Source: Tissierella creatinophila DSM 6911
GTDB lineage: Bacteria; Bacillota; Clostridia; Tissierellales; Tissierellaceae
Length of the DNA: 64,000 nucleotides
Reading direction: 5' to 3'
NCBI RefSeq assembly: GCF_001940565.1
Contig: NZ_LTDM01000011.1
Location: 62,001-126,000 of the forward strand
The notes under the pieces were generated by a model. It saw only the letters and a program-made list of their open reading frames with translations. It made no database searches and was not told where the DNA came from. Both the position numbers and the translations under genes were made by a program. Shown here piece by piece: positions 1 to 7,361 of the stretch (the first letter of the stretch is position 1; each line of letters starts with the position of its first letter).

Positions 1-675
1 TAATCGTCCTGGATGTTCGTCCCTCTCTAATACCATCTTAGCAGAGCCTAGAACCGCTTGTGCTGACATATTATATGCCATCTGTCTTGGTATGCCCTCT
101 CTCACTCCTGCATCTGCCATAGCTTCAATTAACATAAATATATAGGCAGGAGAAGATCCACAAATGGCGGTAAAACCATCCATAAGCTTTTCATCTATTA
201 TTTCTACTTTACCAAAGCTTTTAAATATATCTAGTACATCTTCTATTTCTTGTTCTAATAAATTTTCTCCAAGTGTTATAGCACTCATCCCTTCACCTAC
301 AAGTGCGGGAGTATTTGGCATAGTTTTAATAAATTTACTTCCATCTTTTAAGTTTTTCTTTAAAAAGTCTAAACTTATTCCTGCTCCAATAGATACAACT
401 ATAACTTCCTCTTTTATATCTTCTTTTATTTCCCTTAATACATCTTCGTATAGATAAGGCTTTACAGCTAATATTAAAATATCTACTTCTCTAGCAATTT
501 TCTTGTTTTCTAAAGTAGTTAAAACACCTAACTCTTTTTTTATTCTTTCTAAAGTTTCAGAACTTTTTGCAGATACAATTATATTTTCCCTATCTACCAA
601 ATTAGATCCCAGCATCCCATTTATCATTGCCTTTGCCATATTTCCGCATCCTATAAATCCTATTTTCTTATCCAT
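1..675 (-). CDS. proC: Pyrroline-5-carboxylate reductase, 3' end outside window
   Basis: The reading frame is open from the ATG at 675 to the left edge (225 codons), so the carboxyl end is missing. It should catalyse the last step of proline synthesis, the NAD(P)H reduction of 1-pyrroline-5-carboxylate, in the cytosol. The amino end shows the Rossmann glycine motif GFIGCGNMAKAM. Further in are the family motifs GAGIS and MPNTPALVGEG, which build the active site. An AGGAGG ribosome site (681-687) fixes the start. It is transcribed alone, after the terminator of the two small upstream genes. The family and the motifs make the call firm. Confidence 0.95.
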   Translation of the reverse strand, partial: MDKKIGFIGCGNMAKAMINGMLGSNLVDRENIIVSAKSSETLERIKKELGVLTTLENKKIAREVDILILAVKPYLYEDVLREIKEDIKEEVIVVSIGAGISLDFLKKNLKDGSKFIKTMPNTPALVGEGMSAITLGENLLEQEIEDVLDIFKSFGKVEIIDEKLMDGFTAICGSSPAYIFMLIEAMADAGVREGIPRQMAYNMSAQAVLGSAKMVLERDEHPGRL

Positions 676-696
676 AAATTGCCTCCTTTTTTATAT

Positions 697-705
697 ATTA
701 TACCA
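697..705 (-). promoter_or_regulatory. Extended -10 promoter for proC
   Basis: On the minus strand this reads TGGTATAAT, a TGn-extended -10 element about 20 bases ahead of the proC ribosome site. No good -35 is visible, because that position falls in the terminator T-run of the upstream unit. Confidence 0.5.
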
Positions 706-720
706 TTTTAAACATAAAAA

Positions 721-738
721 AAGGAGGTTCCCCTCCTT
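721..738 (-). terminator. Rho-independent terminator of the two-small-gene unit
   Basis: A 7-bp GC-containing stem (aaggagg / cctcctt) with a 4-base loop is followed on the minus strand by seven T. It overlaps the stop codon of the 53-residue gene and ends the unit that starts near 1202. Confidence 0.85.
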
Positions 739-898
739 AATCTAAATAAGTTATAGTAGCATAGTATACGTTTGCATTTTCTGCATATTCTATATTTACT
801 ATCTCTTTTACTTTTTCTTTATTCTCTTTTATCCATTGTTCTACTTTTGCTTTTAGGCCTGATCCATCGTGTTCACTTATAAAAGCTATATGCTTCAT
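737..898 (-). CDS. 53-residue protein, possibly Cse60/DUF2758-like
   Basis: Small soluble protein. The start at 898 is chosen over the longer frame to 970 because a strong purine-rich site (AGGGGGG) lies just upstream and the longer frame runs into the neighbour. The sequence has the pattern F-x2-EH near residue 7, WIKEN near 22 and a C-terminal YYATITY. This resembles my recollection of Cse60, the small sigma-E-controlled sporulation protein of Bacillus. That resemblance is from memory and weak. It sits 10 bases after the holin-like gene and shares its terminator, so the two are probably co-transcribed. Function unknown. Confidence 0.6.
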   Translation of the reverse strand: MKHIAFISEHDGSGLKAKVEQWIKENKEKVKEIVNIEYAENANVYYATITYLD

Positions 899-908
899 GA
901 AATCCCCC

Positions 909-1202
909 CTATTTTTTAATAGCTTTAGCCATAGGGTCTGATAAAACTTCATATCCTCCCATACTTGCAACAGTTATCATAATAGCATTTATTATAGATA
1001 AAACTATTCCAGAAGGACTAAATCCATCTTTATGAAATATAAGCGTTAAGATTAAAGCAATTATAAATGTATAAATTCTTATAATTGAATCTTTAAACTT
1101 CTTTTTAATAAAAGGCTTTGTAAACTGTACAATAATTATTACAGCTGTAACAAGCCCCCCAAAAGTAGTCAATATATCCGCATTCATAAAATCCTTAAAC
1201 AT
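909..1202 (-). CDS. Small holin-like membrane protein
   Basis: A 97-residue protein with three predicted hydrophobic segments: roughly residues 11-28, 42-60 and 67-88. A basic stretch (KPFIKKKFKD) lies between the first two, and the tail is KKK-rich. The layout is that of small holins or holin-like proteins found outside phages in clostridia. The start at 1202 is set by GGAGGAGG six bases upstream; an ATG four bases earlier runs at once into a stop. It forms a two-gene unit with the 53-residue protein. There is no endolysin, integrase or phage structural gene nearby, so a sporulation or envelope role is as likely as a lysis role. Confidence 0.65.
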   Translation of the reverse strand: MFKDFMNADILTTFGGLVTAVIIIVQFTKPFIKKKFKDSIIRIYTFIIALILTLIFHKDGFSPSGIVLSIINAIMITVASMGGYEVLSDPMAKAIKK

Positions 1203-1327
1203 ACATACCCTCCTCCTTTTATCTTCTATTATGAGGATATGTTTATATTTGCCAATTTATGAAATCTATTTAAAATTTATATTTCTTTAAATACAAACAT
1301 TATAAAATCGTGGAAATGTAAAGAAAC

Positions 1328-1369
1328 AAAAGAAGAACAACTATGAAATTTCATAGTTGTTCTTCTTTT
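1328..1369 (-). terminator. 21-bp perfect hairpin ending the cdsB operon
   Basis: Arms 1328-1348 and 1349-1369 are exact reverse complements with no spacer. The hairpin overlaps the symporter stop codon. A-rich and T-rich flanks make it usable on either strand, but only the minus-strand operon ends here. Confidence 0.8.
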
Positions 1370-2565
1370 TATGCTTTTATAGTTTTCTTAGCTTTTACTT
1401 TTTCAGCTTTTTCTTTTCCATATAGGCCTGTTAACATAAGTGTTACAGCACCATCTCCTACTATATTGCAAGCTGTTCCAAAGCTATCTTGAAGAGCAAA
1501 TATAGTAAGCATTAGAGCTACTCCTGAACTGTCAAACCCTAATACTCCAGTTATAAGTCCAAGGGAAGCCATTACAGTTCCTCCAGGTACTCCTGGTGCT
1601 CCTATTGCAAAAATACCTAAAAGAATAACAAAAGTAATCATATTTAATACAGATGGAAGTGTACCATAAAGAACTTGTGATACTGTCATTACAAAGAATA
1701 CTTCAGTAAGTACTGATCCACAAAGATGTATTGTAGAGCAAATTGGAATACTAAAGTCTACTATTTCCTCATCTAAAATTGGTGATTTTTTAGCGCAGTC
1801 TAAAGCTACTGGAAGAGTCGCCGCTGAAGACATAGTTCCTACTGCTGTTAAATAAGCTGGTCCATAGTATTTAAATACATCTTTTGGATTCTTTTTAGAA
1901 ATAGCACCAGCAATTCCATAAAGTACTGCAAGCCAAATAAAATGCCCTACAATCACTATAAGTATAACACTTATAAATACTGGAAGTTGTTTAGTAATAC
2001 CACCTTCGTAAGCAAGTCCTGCAAAAGTTGTAGCTATAAATAGTGGTAATATAGGTATTATCATCTTTTTAACAACAGCCATCATAATATTGTTAAACTC
2101 TATAAATAGGCTTTCCATTGTCTTTGATTTAGTCCAAATAATAGTAAGTCCCATAACAATTGAAAATACTAGAGCCGACATAACTGGCATAATTTGTGGT
2201 ATATTAAGCTCTAATATTAACTTAGGTAATTCTTTAAGTCCAGCTGGATCTGAAATAATATTTAATCCAGGTATAATTATATAACCTGCAATTGCAGAGA
2301 ATGTTGCTGCTCCAACTGATGAAATATAAGCAATTATTAATACAGTTCCCAGCATTTTACTAGCATCTGATTTTAGTCCAGTAATAGAAGGGGTAATAAA
2401 TCCTATTATTATTAATGGAACGCAGAAAAATATAAATTGCCCGATAATATGTTTTAAAGTCATTATAATTCCAATAAAGCTTTCGTTTGCTACTAACCCA
2501 ATACCCATACCAACTATAACTGCTAATATAAGTAATACTATTAAATTTTCTCTAATTTTTGCCAA
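1369..2565 (-). CDS. Dicarboxylate/amino acid:cation symporter, probably for cysteine or serine
   Basis: Integral membrane secondary transporter of the DAACS (glutamate/aspartate/serine transporter) family. It has 398 residues, about eight hydrophobic segments plus re-entrant loops, and the family's serine-rich stretch (TMSSAATLP, near residue 240) and G-x-PG-V-PGG segment near residue 320. The start is a TTG at 2565, preceded at 8 bases by AAGGAG that overlaps the cdsB stop, so the two genes are translationally close. Placement behind cysteine desulfidase and its sigma-54 promoter suggests that it imports cysteine or a related amino acid. The substrate is inferred from context, not from residues. 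Confidence 0.85.
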   Translation of the reverse strand: MAKIRENLIVLLILAVIVGMGIGLVANESFIGIIMTLKHIIGQFIFFCVPLIIIGFITPSITGLKSDASKMLGTVLIIAYISSVGAATFSAIAGYIIIPGLNIISDPAGLKELPKLILELNIPQIMPVMSALVFSIVMGLTIIWTKSKTMESLFIEFNNIMMAVVKKMIIPILPLFIATTFAGLAYEGGITKQLPVFISVILIVIVGHFIWLAVLYGIAGAISKKNPKDVFKYYGPAYLTAVGTMSSAATLPVALDCAKKSPILDEEIVDFSIPICSTIHLCGSVLTEVFFVMTVSQVLYGTLPSVLNMITFVILLGIFAIGAPGVPGGTVMASLGLITGVLGFDSSGVALMLTIFALQDSFGTACNIVGDGAVTLMLTGLYGKEKAEKVKAKKTIKA

Positions 2566-2579
2566 TTCTCTCTCTCCTT

Positions 2580-3869
2580 TTAATGCGTTAGCATTATGTC
2601 TATAATTTCGTGGTCAACTGATTTCATTCCTTCAATACAAAATCTTCCTAAGTTTTGAATAGTCATCTCAGCTTCAGGACTAATTATTCCATCAATATCT
2701 CCAATAACTACATCTGCCATTGCAAGCTTTGCTTGAATAATCGCTTCTGAAGAAGCAGTAGATAGTTTAAATGCACATCCACCTTTAGCACCATCACATA
2801 CCATTCCTGTAAGAGTTCCTACCATGTTTTTAATAGCTCCACCAATTTGTTTAATCGTTCCTCCAAGTAACCAAGTAATTGAAGCTGATGCTCCTATTCC
2901 TGCTGCTACAGCGCATCCACATACTGGAGAGAGTCCTCCTGTAAATATCTTAATATAAGCTGTAGTTAAATGACTAAAAGCTAGAACCCTAGCTAACTTT
3001 TCATCATCACAGCCCATATGTTCACACATAACAGTAGGTGGAATAATAGCTGTAATACCATGGTTTCCACTACCTGCACTACTCATAACAGGCATATTTA
3101 TTCCTGCCATTCTTGCATCACATGCAGCGGAGGTTAGAACCCTAGCACGATTGATGACATCCTTTTGCATCACCCCCTCCTCCATAAGTAAATTCATAGC
3201 TGCTCCAAGTCCTGGTCCTGATTTTTCTTCAAGCCCTACTTTAGCAATATCCATGTTTAATTTTACCCCTTCTAATAAAAACTTTATCTTAGAAAATGAA
3301 ACTGTCTCTACAAAGTCTCTTATATCCTCTAGAGTTATATCTTTTAGATATTCATTTGTATTTACAGTTTTTTGTCCTTCTTGTTTATTAAATAAAACTT
3401 CTCCATTTGCTTCTACATATACAATATTTGTGTGAGTATCTTTTATAACGCATTTTCCTTTTCCTTCAATTGTTTCAACTGTAGCCTCTATAAAAAAGTT
3501 TCCTTTTTCTTGTTCTAATACTACATCTACAAGGTTTAAATCTACTAATTTTTGAGCTGAGATTGTAGTTTCTTTATCTACTCCTTTAAAAACTTGAAGA
3601 CCAAGATCAGGATCACCACATGTTATCCCAAGAGCTGCTGCAAATACAAGTCCTATTTCTTTTGTTCCAGGTATACCTACTCCCATACCATTTTTATATA
3701 TATTAGGGCTTACCTTTACATCTATATGTTTAACTTCTCCTTTAACCATTTCAAAAGCTTTAGAAGTAGCAAGTCCAACTGCTACAGGCTCTGTGCAGCC
3801 CAGGGCTGGCTTTACTCCGTTTATAAGTGATTTTAATAGACTTTCATTATAACTAAATATCTTTTCCAT
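2580..3869 (-). CDS. cdsB: L-cysteine desulfidase (UPF0597/CyuA/CdsB family)
   Basis: Cytosolic iron-sulfur enzyme that splits L-cysteine to pyruvate, ammonia and sulfide. It has 429 residues, about the usual family length. The hallmark GCTEP motif lies at residues 24-28. Later cysteines in AACDARM, SPVCGCAV and CDGAKGGCAFK are the ones expected to hold the cluster in this serine-dehydratase-related family. The start is fixed by AAAGGATG. It is the first gene of a two-gene operon read from a sigma-54 promoter at 3908-3924 and faces the activator gene upstream. The same regulator-enzyme pairing (CdsR-CdsB) is known from Clostridioides difficile. Confidence 0.9.
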   Translation of the reverse strand: MEKIFSYNESLLKSLINGVKPALGCTEPVAVGLATSKAFEMVKGEVKHIDVKVSPNIYKNGMGVGIPGTKEIGLVFAAALGITCGDPDLGLQVFKGVDKETTISAQKLVDLNLVDVVLEQEKGNFFIEATVETIEGKGKCVIKDTHTNIVYVEANGEVLFNKQEGQKTVNTNEYLKDITLEDIRDFVETVSFSKIKFLLEGVKLNMDIAKVGLEEKSGPGLGAAMNLLMEEGVMQKDVINRARVLTSAACDARMAGINMPVMSSAGSGNHGITAIIPPTVMCEHMGCDDEKLARVLAFSHLTTAYIKIFTGGLSPVCGCAVAAGIGASASITWLLGGTIKQIGGAIKNMVGTLTGMVCDGAKGGCAFKLSTASSEAIIQAKLAMADVVIGDIDGIISPEAEMTIQNLGRFCIEGMKSVDHEIIDIMLTH

Positions 3870-3907
3870 AGAAATTCATCCTTTCTTTATAACTCACCAT
3901 TATTAAC

Positions 3908-3924
3908 TGCAAGTTTCATGCCAA
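3908..3924 (-). promoter_or_regulatory. Sigma-54 (-24/-12) promoter of cdsB
   Basis: On the minus strand this reads TTGGCATGAAACTTGCA. The -24 GG and -12 GC are at the required spacing and nearly every base matches the consensus TGGCAC-N5-TTGCA. It lies 39 bases before the cdsB start codon and is directly downstream of a gene for a GAFTGA-containing activator. Confidence 0.9.
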
Positions 3925-4033
3925 GAAAAGACAAATTCGATATTTATTTTATCTTTTAAAATGTCTATTTTATGAGTTTTAATCTCTTAGGTAAAAAATA
4001 TAAAAATAAAGTATATATTTTTAGACTCAGTAT

Positions 4034-4077
4034 TTTTCATATATGGAAAGTTTATTTTCAAGTTTGAAAATAAAACT
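4034..4077 (-). promoter_or_regulatory. Candidate enhancer (UAS) for the cdsB activator
   Basis: Two adjacent imperfect palindromes lie here. One is 16 bp (4034-4049, centred on catatatg). The other (4049-4077) has arms agtttattttcaa and ttgaaaataaaact. They sit 110-155 bp upstream of the -24 element, where a sigma-54 activator usually binds. The second also abuts the cdsR stop codon and might serve as a weak terminator instead. Confidence 0.5.
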
Positions 4078-5827
4078 ATTCATTTATCTTTCTATATAAG
4101 GTAGTAAGACCTATCTCTAACTTTTCAGCTACTAGTTTCTTTCCTTCTACACTGTCTCCGTATTTTTGAATAAGCTTTGTTATAACTGACTTCTCAAAAT
4201 CTATCTTTAAATCTTCTAAGCTTTTTTCTTCTACTATTTCTAAAACATGTGCATTTTTTTCTTCTTGGATATATTCAGGTAAGTTTTCTATTCTTATAAA
4301 TTTATCCATAGAAAAACAGACTCCATGTTCCAATACATTTTCAAGCTCCCTTATATTTCCAGGCCAATCATATTTAGAAAATAAATCTCTAACCTCAAGT
4401 GAAAGAAACTTTTTCTCTTTATTCATTTTTTTACATAAAGATTCTATTATATATTCTGAAAGTAGAAATACGTCATCTTCTCGACTCTTTAAACAAGGAA
4501 GATTTATAGGTATAACATTTAATCTATAATATAAATCTAGCCTAAACTCTCCTTCTGCTACCATCTTCTTTAAATTTTTATTGGTAGCAGAAATAACTCT
4601 TACATTTATATTGATATACTTTTCTCCACCAAGTCTATCTATTGTTCTTTCTTGAAGTACTCTTAAAAGTTTTGTCTGAAGATAGATAGGCAAATCACCT
4701 ATTTCATCTAAAAATATAGTTCCATTGTTAGCAAGTTCAATTTTCCCTTTTTTCCCACTTGTATTGGCTCCAGTAAATGCACCTTTTTCGTAACCAAAGA
4801 GCTCTGACTCTATTAAGTTTTCTGGGATACTTGCACAATTTATAGCTATAAATGGACCATCTCTTCTAGGACTTTCATTGTGAATAGATTTTGCAAATAG
4901 TTCTTTACCTGTACCACTTTTCCCTTCTATAAGGATTGTAGAGTCAGTAGATGCAACTATCTTTGATTTATTTATAGCTTTTAATATAGCACTACTTCTT
5001 CCTATTATATCTTTGAAATATATCTTTTCCTTGTTTTCATGAGTTTTAACGAGATTTATTATATCGCTCATAAAGTCAAAACTTATCATAAGTGAAAATT
5101 CGTTATCTCCTAAAACTATTTTGTTTATACTATAAATAACTCTTACCTTTCTATCATTTATAGTCCACAAATCTACTATTTCTTCATTCCAATTATGGGA
5201 AAGCTTTATGTTTTTTATAAACTTATTTATATTTCTTTCTATTATCTTTTGATGAGATATGTTTATGTTTAATATTTGTAATGCTTTACTATTTATATGA
5301 ATTATTTCATCATTAGAATTTAAAATAATTATTCCTTTATTTAAACAATTTATAATTTCATTAACTTCTGTAGTATCTTTTTTAAGTTTATTAGTCATCT
5401 TTATATTTATTATCTCTTGTTCAACTATTCCCGCCGTTTTTTTTAGCATATTAAAATATTCTTCTTTTTTTAATCGTATAAGACTCGCCTGTTCTGGATC
5501 AAAACTTGCAAAAGCTAGTACACCTATAGTTTCTCCATTTTCTTTTATTGGATAAATCATATTTGCAAATTCTAGACAACTATCTTTATTTGAACACTTC
5601 ATACACTCTTTATCACGAGTTAAGTTTATTATTGATTCTCCTGTTTGTAGTACCCTTGCAAAGAGAGAATCATCTGCACATACATCATCTATCTTAGTAT
5701 AAAAATCGCCTGTCCCTACTATCCTAGTTAAATTTTTATCTGCAATTGCAACTTCTACATTTAAAGCTAATGCAACTGTTTCAGCTAGGCTTTGCATTTT
5801 ATATTGTATAAGTCTTAAGTAAGACAT
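4076..5827 (-). CDS. cdsR: Sigma-54-dependent activator with GAF/PAS sensor (CdsR-like)
   Basis: DNA-binding enhancer protein of 583 residues from the ATG at 5827, where AAGGTGAT fits; the open frame continues 25 codons further without a ribosome site. Residues 1-150 look like a GAF-type sensor with a C-x2-C-x5-C group (Cys75, 78, 84). Residues 155-260 look PAS-like. The AAA+ domain follows, with Walker A GKSGTGKE near 302, the sigma-54-contacting GAFTGA at 349-354 and Walker B FLDEIGD near 372. A Fis-type helix-turn-helix ends the protein. Next to cdsB and its -24/-12 promoter, it most likely switches on cysteine breakdown when cysteine is present, as CdsR does in C. difficile. Confidence 0.88.
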   Translation of the reverse strand: MSYLRLIQYKMQSLAETVALALNVEVAIADKNLTRIVGTGDFYTKIDDVCADDSLFARVLQTGESIINLTRDKECMKCSNKDSCLEFANMIYPIKENGETIGVLAFASFDPEQASLIRLKKEEYFNMLKKTAGIVEQEIINIKMTNKLKKDTTEVNEIINCLNKGIIILNSNDEIIHINSKALQILNINISHQKIIERNINKFIKNIKLSHNWNEEIVDLWTINDRKVRVIYSINKIVLGDNEFSLMISFDFMSDIINLVKTHENKEKIYFKDIIGRSSAILKAINKSKIVASTDSTILIEGKSGTGKELFAKSIHNESPRRDGPFIAINCASIPENLIESELFGYEKGAFTGANTSGKKGKIELANNGTIFLDEIGDLPIYLQTKLLRVLQERTIDRLGGEKYININVRVISATNKNLKKMVAEGEFRLDLYYRLNVIPINLPCLKSREDDVFLLSEYIIESLCKKMNKEKKFLSLEVRDLFSKYDWPGNIRELENVLEHGVCFSMDKFIRIENLPEYIQEEKNAHVLEIVEEKSLEDLKIDFEKSVITKLIQKYGDSVEGKKLVAEKLEIGLTTLYRKINE

Positions 5828-5916
5828 ATGATCACCTTTCACCTTTAATATAACTCTATTATACCAAATTATTTTTAAAATAGTTGAAAAGATTATAGTC
5901 ATGAGATAGAAGATAT

Positions 5917-5958
5917 AAATTAAAAAATAGCTATTATATAATAGCTATTTTTTAATTT
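5917..5958 (-). terminator. Perfect 42-bp palindrome, terminator of the 77-residue gene
   Basis: The sequence from 5917 to 5958 is its own reverse complement, with a core tagctatta/taatagcta flanked by A6 and T6 runs. It works as a rho-independent terminator in either direction. It lies downstream of the minus-strand gene at 6034-6267 and upstream of the cdsR start. Confidence 0.8.
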
Positions 5959-6033
5959 ATTTATTTATAAGCAGTTTATATAAAAACTCTTGCTGGTTAC
6001 AAATAAAGCAAGGAAAAAAGTCCTTGCTCTATG

Positions 6034-6267
6034 CTATCTTTCTCTTATAAGGCTTCTAATTGGTGCTGCATGTGCTAAAAGATATCCACCTATTCCTGTA
6101 GCTATCATAGTACTAGTTGTTCTACCATTGATTTTATTCATAAGCATTTTAGAAGACTTTCGACTTGCCTTCATTGCATCCTTACTCATCTTTTTTGTAT
6201 TATCCATAAGACTTGGAACAAATGCCATAGCTGTTAGAAGAGTAGTGGTGATTGTTTTTCTTTTCAT
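6034..6267 (-). CDS. 77-residue basic protein with hydrophobic amino end, unknown
   Basis: I do not recognise the family. The start at 6267 follows TAGGAGTGAAG; the longer frame to 6309 lacks a site. The amino end (MKRKTITTTLLTAMAFVPSL) looks like a short membrane anchor or signal. A lysine-, serine- and methionine-rich middle follows, then a second weakly hydrophobic stretch near residues 50-65 and a basic end (SLIRER). It has its own terminator and is read alone. Such short YtxH/SpoIIM-like anchor proteins are common in spore formers, but nothing here proves a role. Confidence 0.55.
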   Translation of the reverse strand: MKRKTITTTLLTAMAFVPSLMDNTKKMSKDAMKASRKSSKMLMNKINGRTTSTMIATGIGGYLLAHAAPIRSLIRER

Positions 6268-6370
6268 AACTTCACTCCTATATAGATATATTTTTAAAAA
6301 TACATTCAAAGTTATTTTGTCTTTTTTTTATAAACTTATACGAGGAAGTTAATGTATTTAAATTCAAATA

Positions 6371-6400
6371 AAAAAATCTAAAAATTATTTTTTTAGATTT
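6371..6400 (-). terminator. Terminator after tRNA-Arg
   Basis: An AT-rich hairpin (aaatctaaaaa / tttttagattt) immediately follows the 3' end of the tRNA on the minus strand and leads into a T-run. Confidence 0.7.
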
Positions 6401-6404
6401 AAGA

Positions 6405-6481
6405 TGGCACACCCGGAGGGACTCGAACCCCCAACAACTTGATTCGAAGTCAAGGACTCTATCCAATTGAGCTACGGGTGC
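6405..6481 (-). tRNA. tRNA-Arg (anticodon TCG)
   Basis: A 77-base cloverleaf with an encoded CCA end. The acceptor GCACCCG pairs with CGGGTGT, the D arm GCTC is present, the anticodon stem CTTGA/TCAAG encloses the loop CTTCGAA (anticodon TCG, reading CGA), and the T-arm loop is TTCGAGT. Confidence 0.95.
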
Positions 6482-6567
6482 TTATAGATAAAATAATACT
6501 TTATATAGGGATAATTGTCAATTTGTTTTTATAATTTAAAGCTATAAAACATCTTTTTATTTTAACT

Positions 6568-7236
6568 TTATATAATTAGTTCATTAATAATTCTTGCAAT
6601 CAATGTTCTTGGTAAAATTACCATCTTTTGTGAACGTGTTTTAACTATTTCTTTCATTGCTTGGGAATATCCCATACAGTCTAAAATAATATATTCTATG
6701 TCTTTATTTTTAAAGTGTTTGGAAACATTTTCAATCGTTTCAATGTCTTTGTATGGAGAAGCTGTTTTTACTTGTATTTTTATACCTGATTCTTCCCACC
6801 AATTTGTTATTGAATCTATTTGTTCATCTTTTGGAATAATAACCCCTATTTCCTTTTCATTTGACAACTTTGAAACTATGCTATGCAATATTTCTTGGGG
6901 AATTAATAAAGGTTTATTATGATTATATTTAGGGAACCTCCCCGTACACAGGATAAGTATCATATCTACATCTTTTTCTAGATCTATTATACACTCTTGC
7001 ATACAGTCTGTAATCTTTTTTTCACTTAATTTTACTTCCCTACCATCTTTCATTCTTGAAACAAGCATCTTTTCTCCATGAGATGGTTTAAAATTATCTA
7101 TTACTTCTTGATATGTATAATTATCTAGTATCCCTCTTTCAATAACAGTAATATTTTCATTTAATATATTAACTAAATCTTCAGTTAAATCAATTCTCGG
7201 AGATTGTCCAATGGTTATAATTCCAAGCTTTCCCAT
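6568..7236 (-). CDS. AroM-family protein
   Basis: A 222-residue cytosolic protein of the AroM family (PF07302), recognised from the opening GKLGIITIGQSPR-type motif and the later ILDCMGY segment. The biochemical function of AroM proteins is not established. The name comes from its place beside aroL in E. coli. The start at 7236 is fixed by AAAGGAGG. It diverges from the PucR-type regulator at 7362. In other genomes AroM proteins are often found with DUF1177 proteins and peptide transporters, and both lie within 12 kb here, so it probably belongs to the same peptide-utilisation regulon. Confidence 0.88.
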   Translation of the reverse strand: MGKLGIITIGQSPRIDLTEDLVNILNENITVIERGILDNYTYQEVIDNFKPSHGEKMLVSRMKDGREVKLSEKKITDCMQECIIDLEKDVDMILILCTGRFPKYNHNKPLLIPQEILHSIVSKLSNEKEIGVIIPKDEQIDSITNWWEESGIKIQVKTASPYKDIETIENVSKHFKNKDIEYIILDCMGYSQAMKEIVKTRSQKMVILPRTLIARIINELII

Positions 7237-7306
7237 ATCAATATTCCTCCTTTTATTAATTGTACTAATGGCTTAGACTACACAAAATATCTTATATATG
7301 ATATAG

Positions 7307-7343
7307 TAAATATTAATAATTATAAAATTCAATAAATATTAAT
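7307..7343. promoter_or_regulatory. Direct repeat in the divergent AroM/PucR promoter region
   Basis: The 11-mer taaatattaat occurs at 7307-7317 and again at 7333-7343. The 26-base offset is about two and a half helical turns. It lies between the divergent genes and is a plausible site for the PucR-type protein. AT-rich sequence makes chance recurrence possible. Confidence 0.3.
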
Positions 7344-7361
7344 TCCTAAAGAGGTGATAAA

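Noticed and set aside
909-1202. Prophage remnant
   Set aside because: Only a holin-like protein is present; no integrase, portal, capsid, tail or lysin gene lies near and there are no attachment-site repeats.
5990-6352. Plus-strand open frame of 120 codons, hydrophobic
   Set aside because: It is the antisense of the 77-residue gene, and hydrophobic runs come from reverse-reading AT-rich codons; no ribosome site.
6278-6466. Minus-strand open frame of 62 codons
   Set aside because: It lies across tRNA-Arg; the reading comes from the tRNA and terminator sequence and has no ribosome site.
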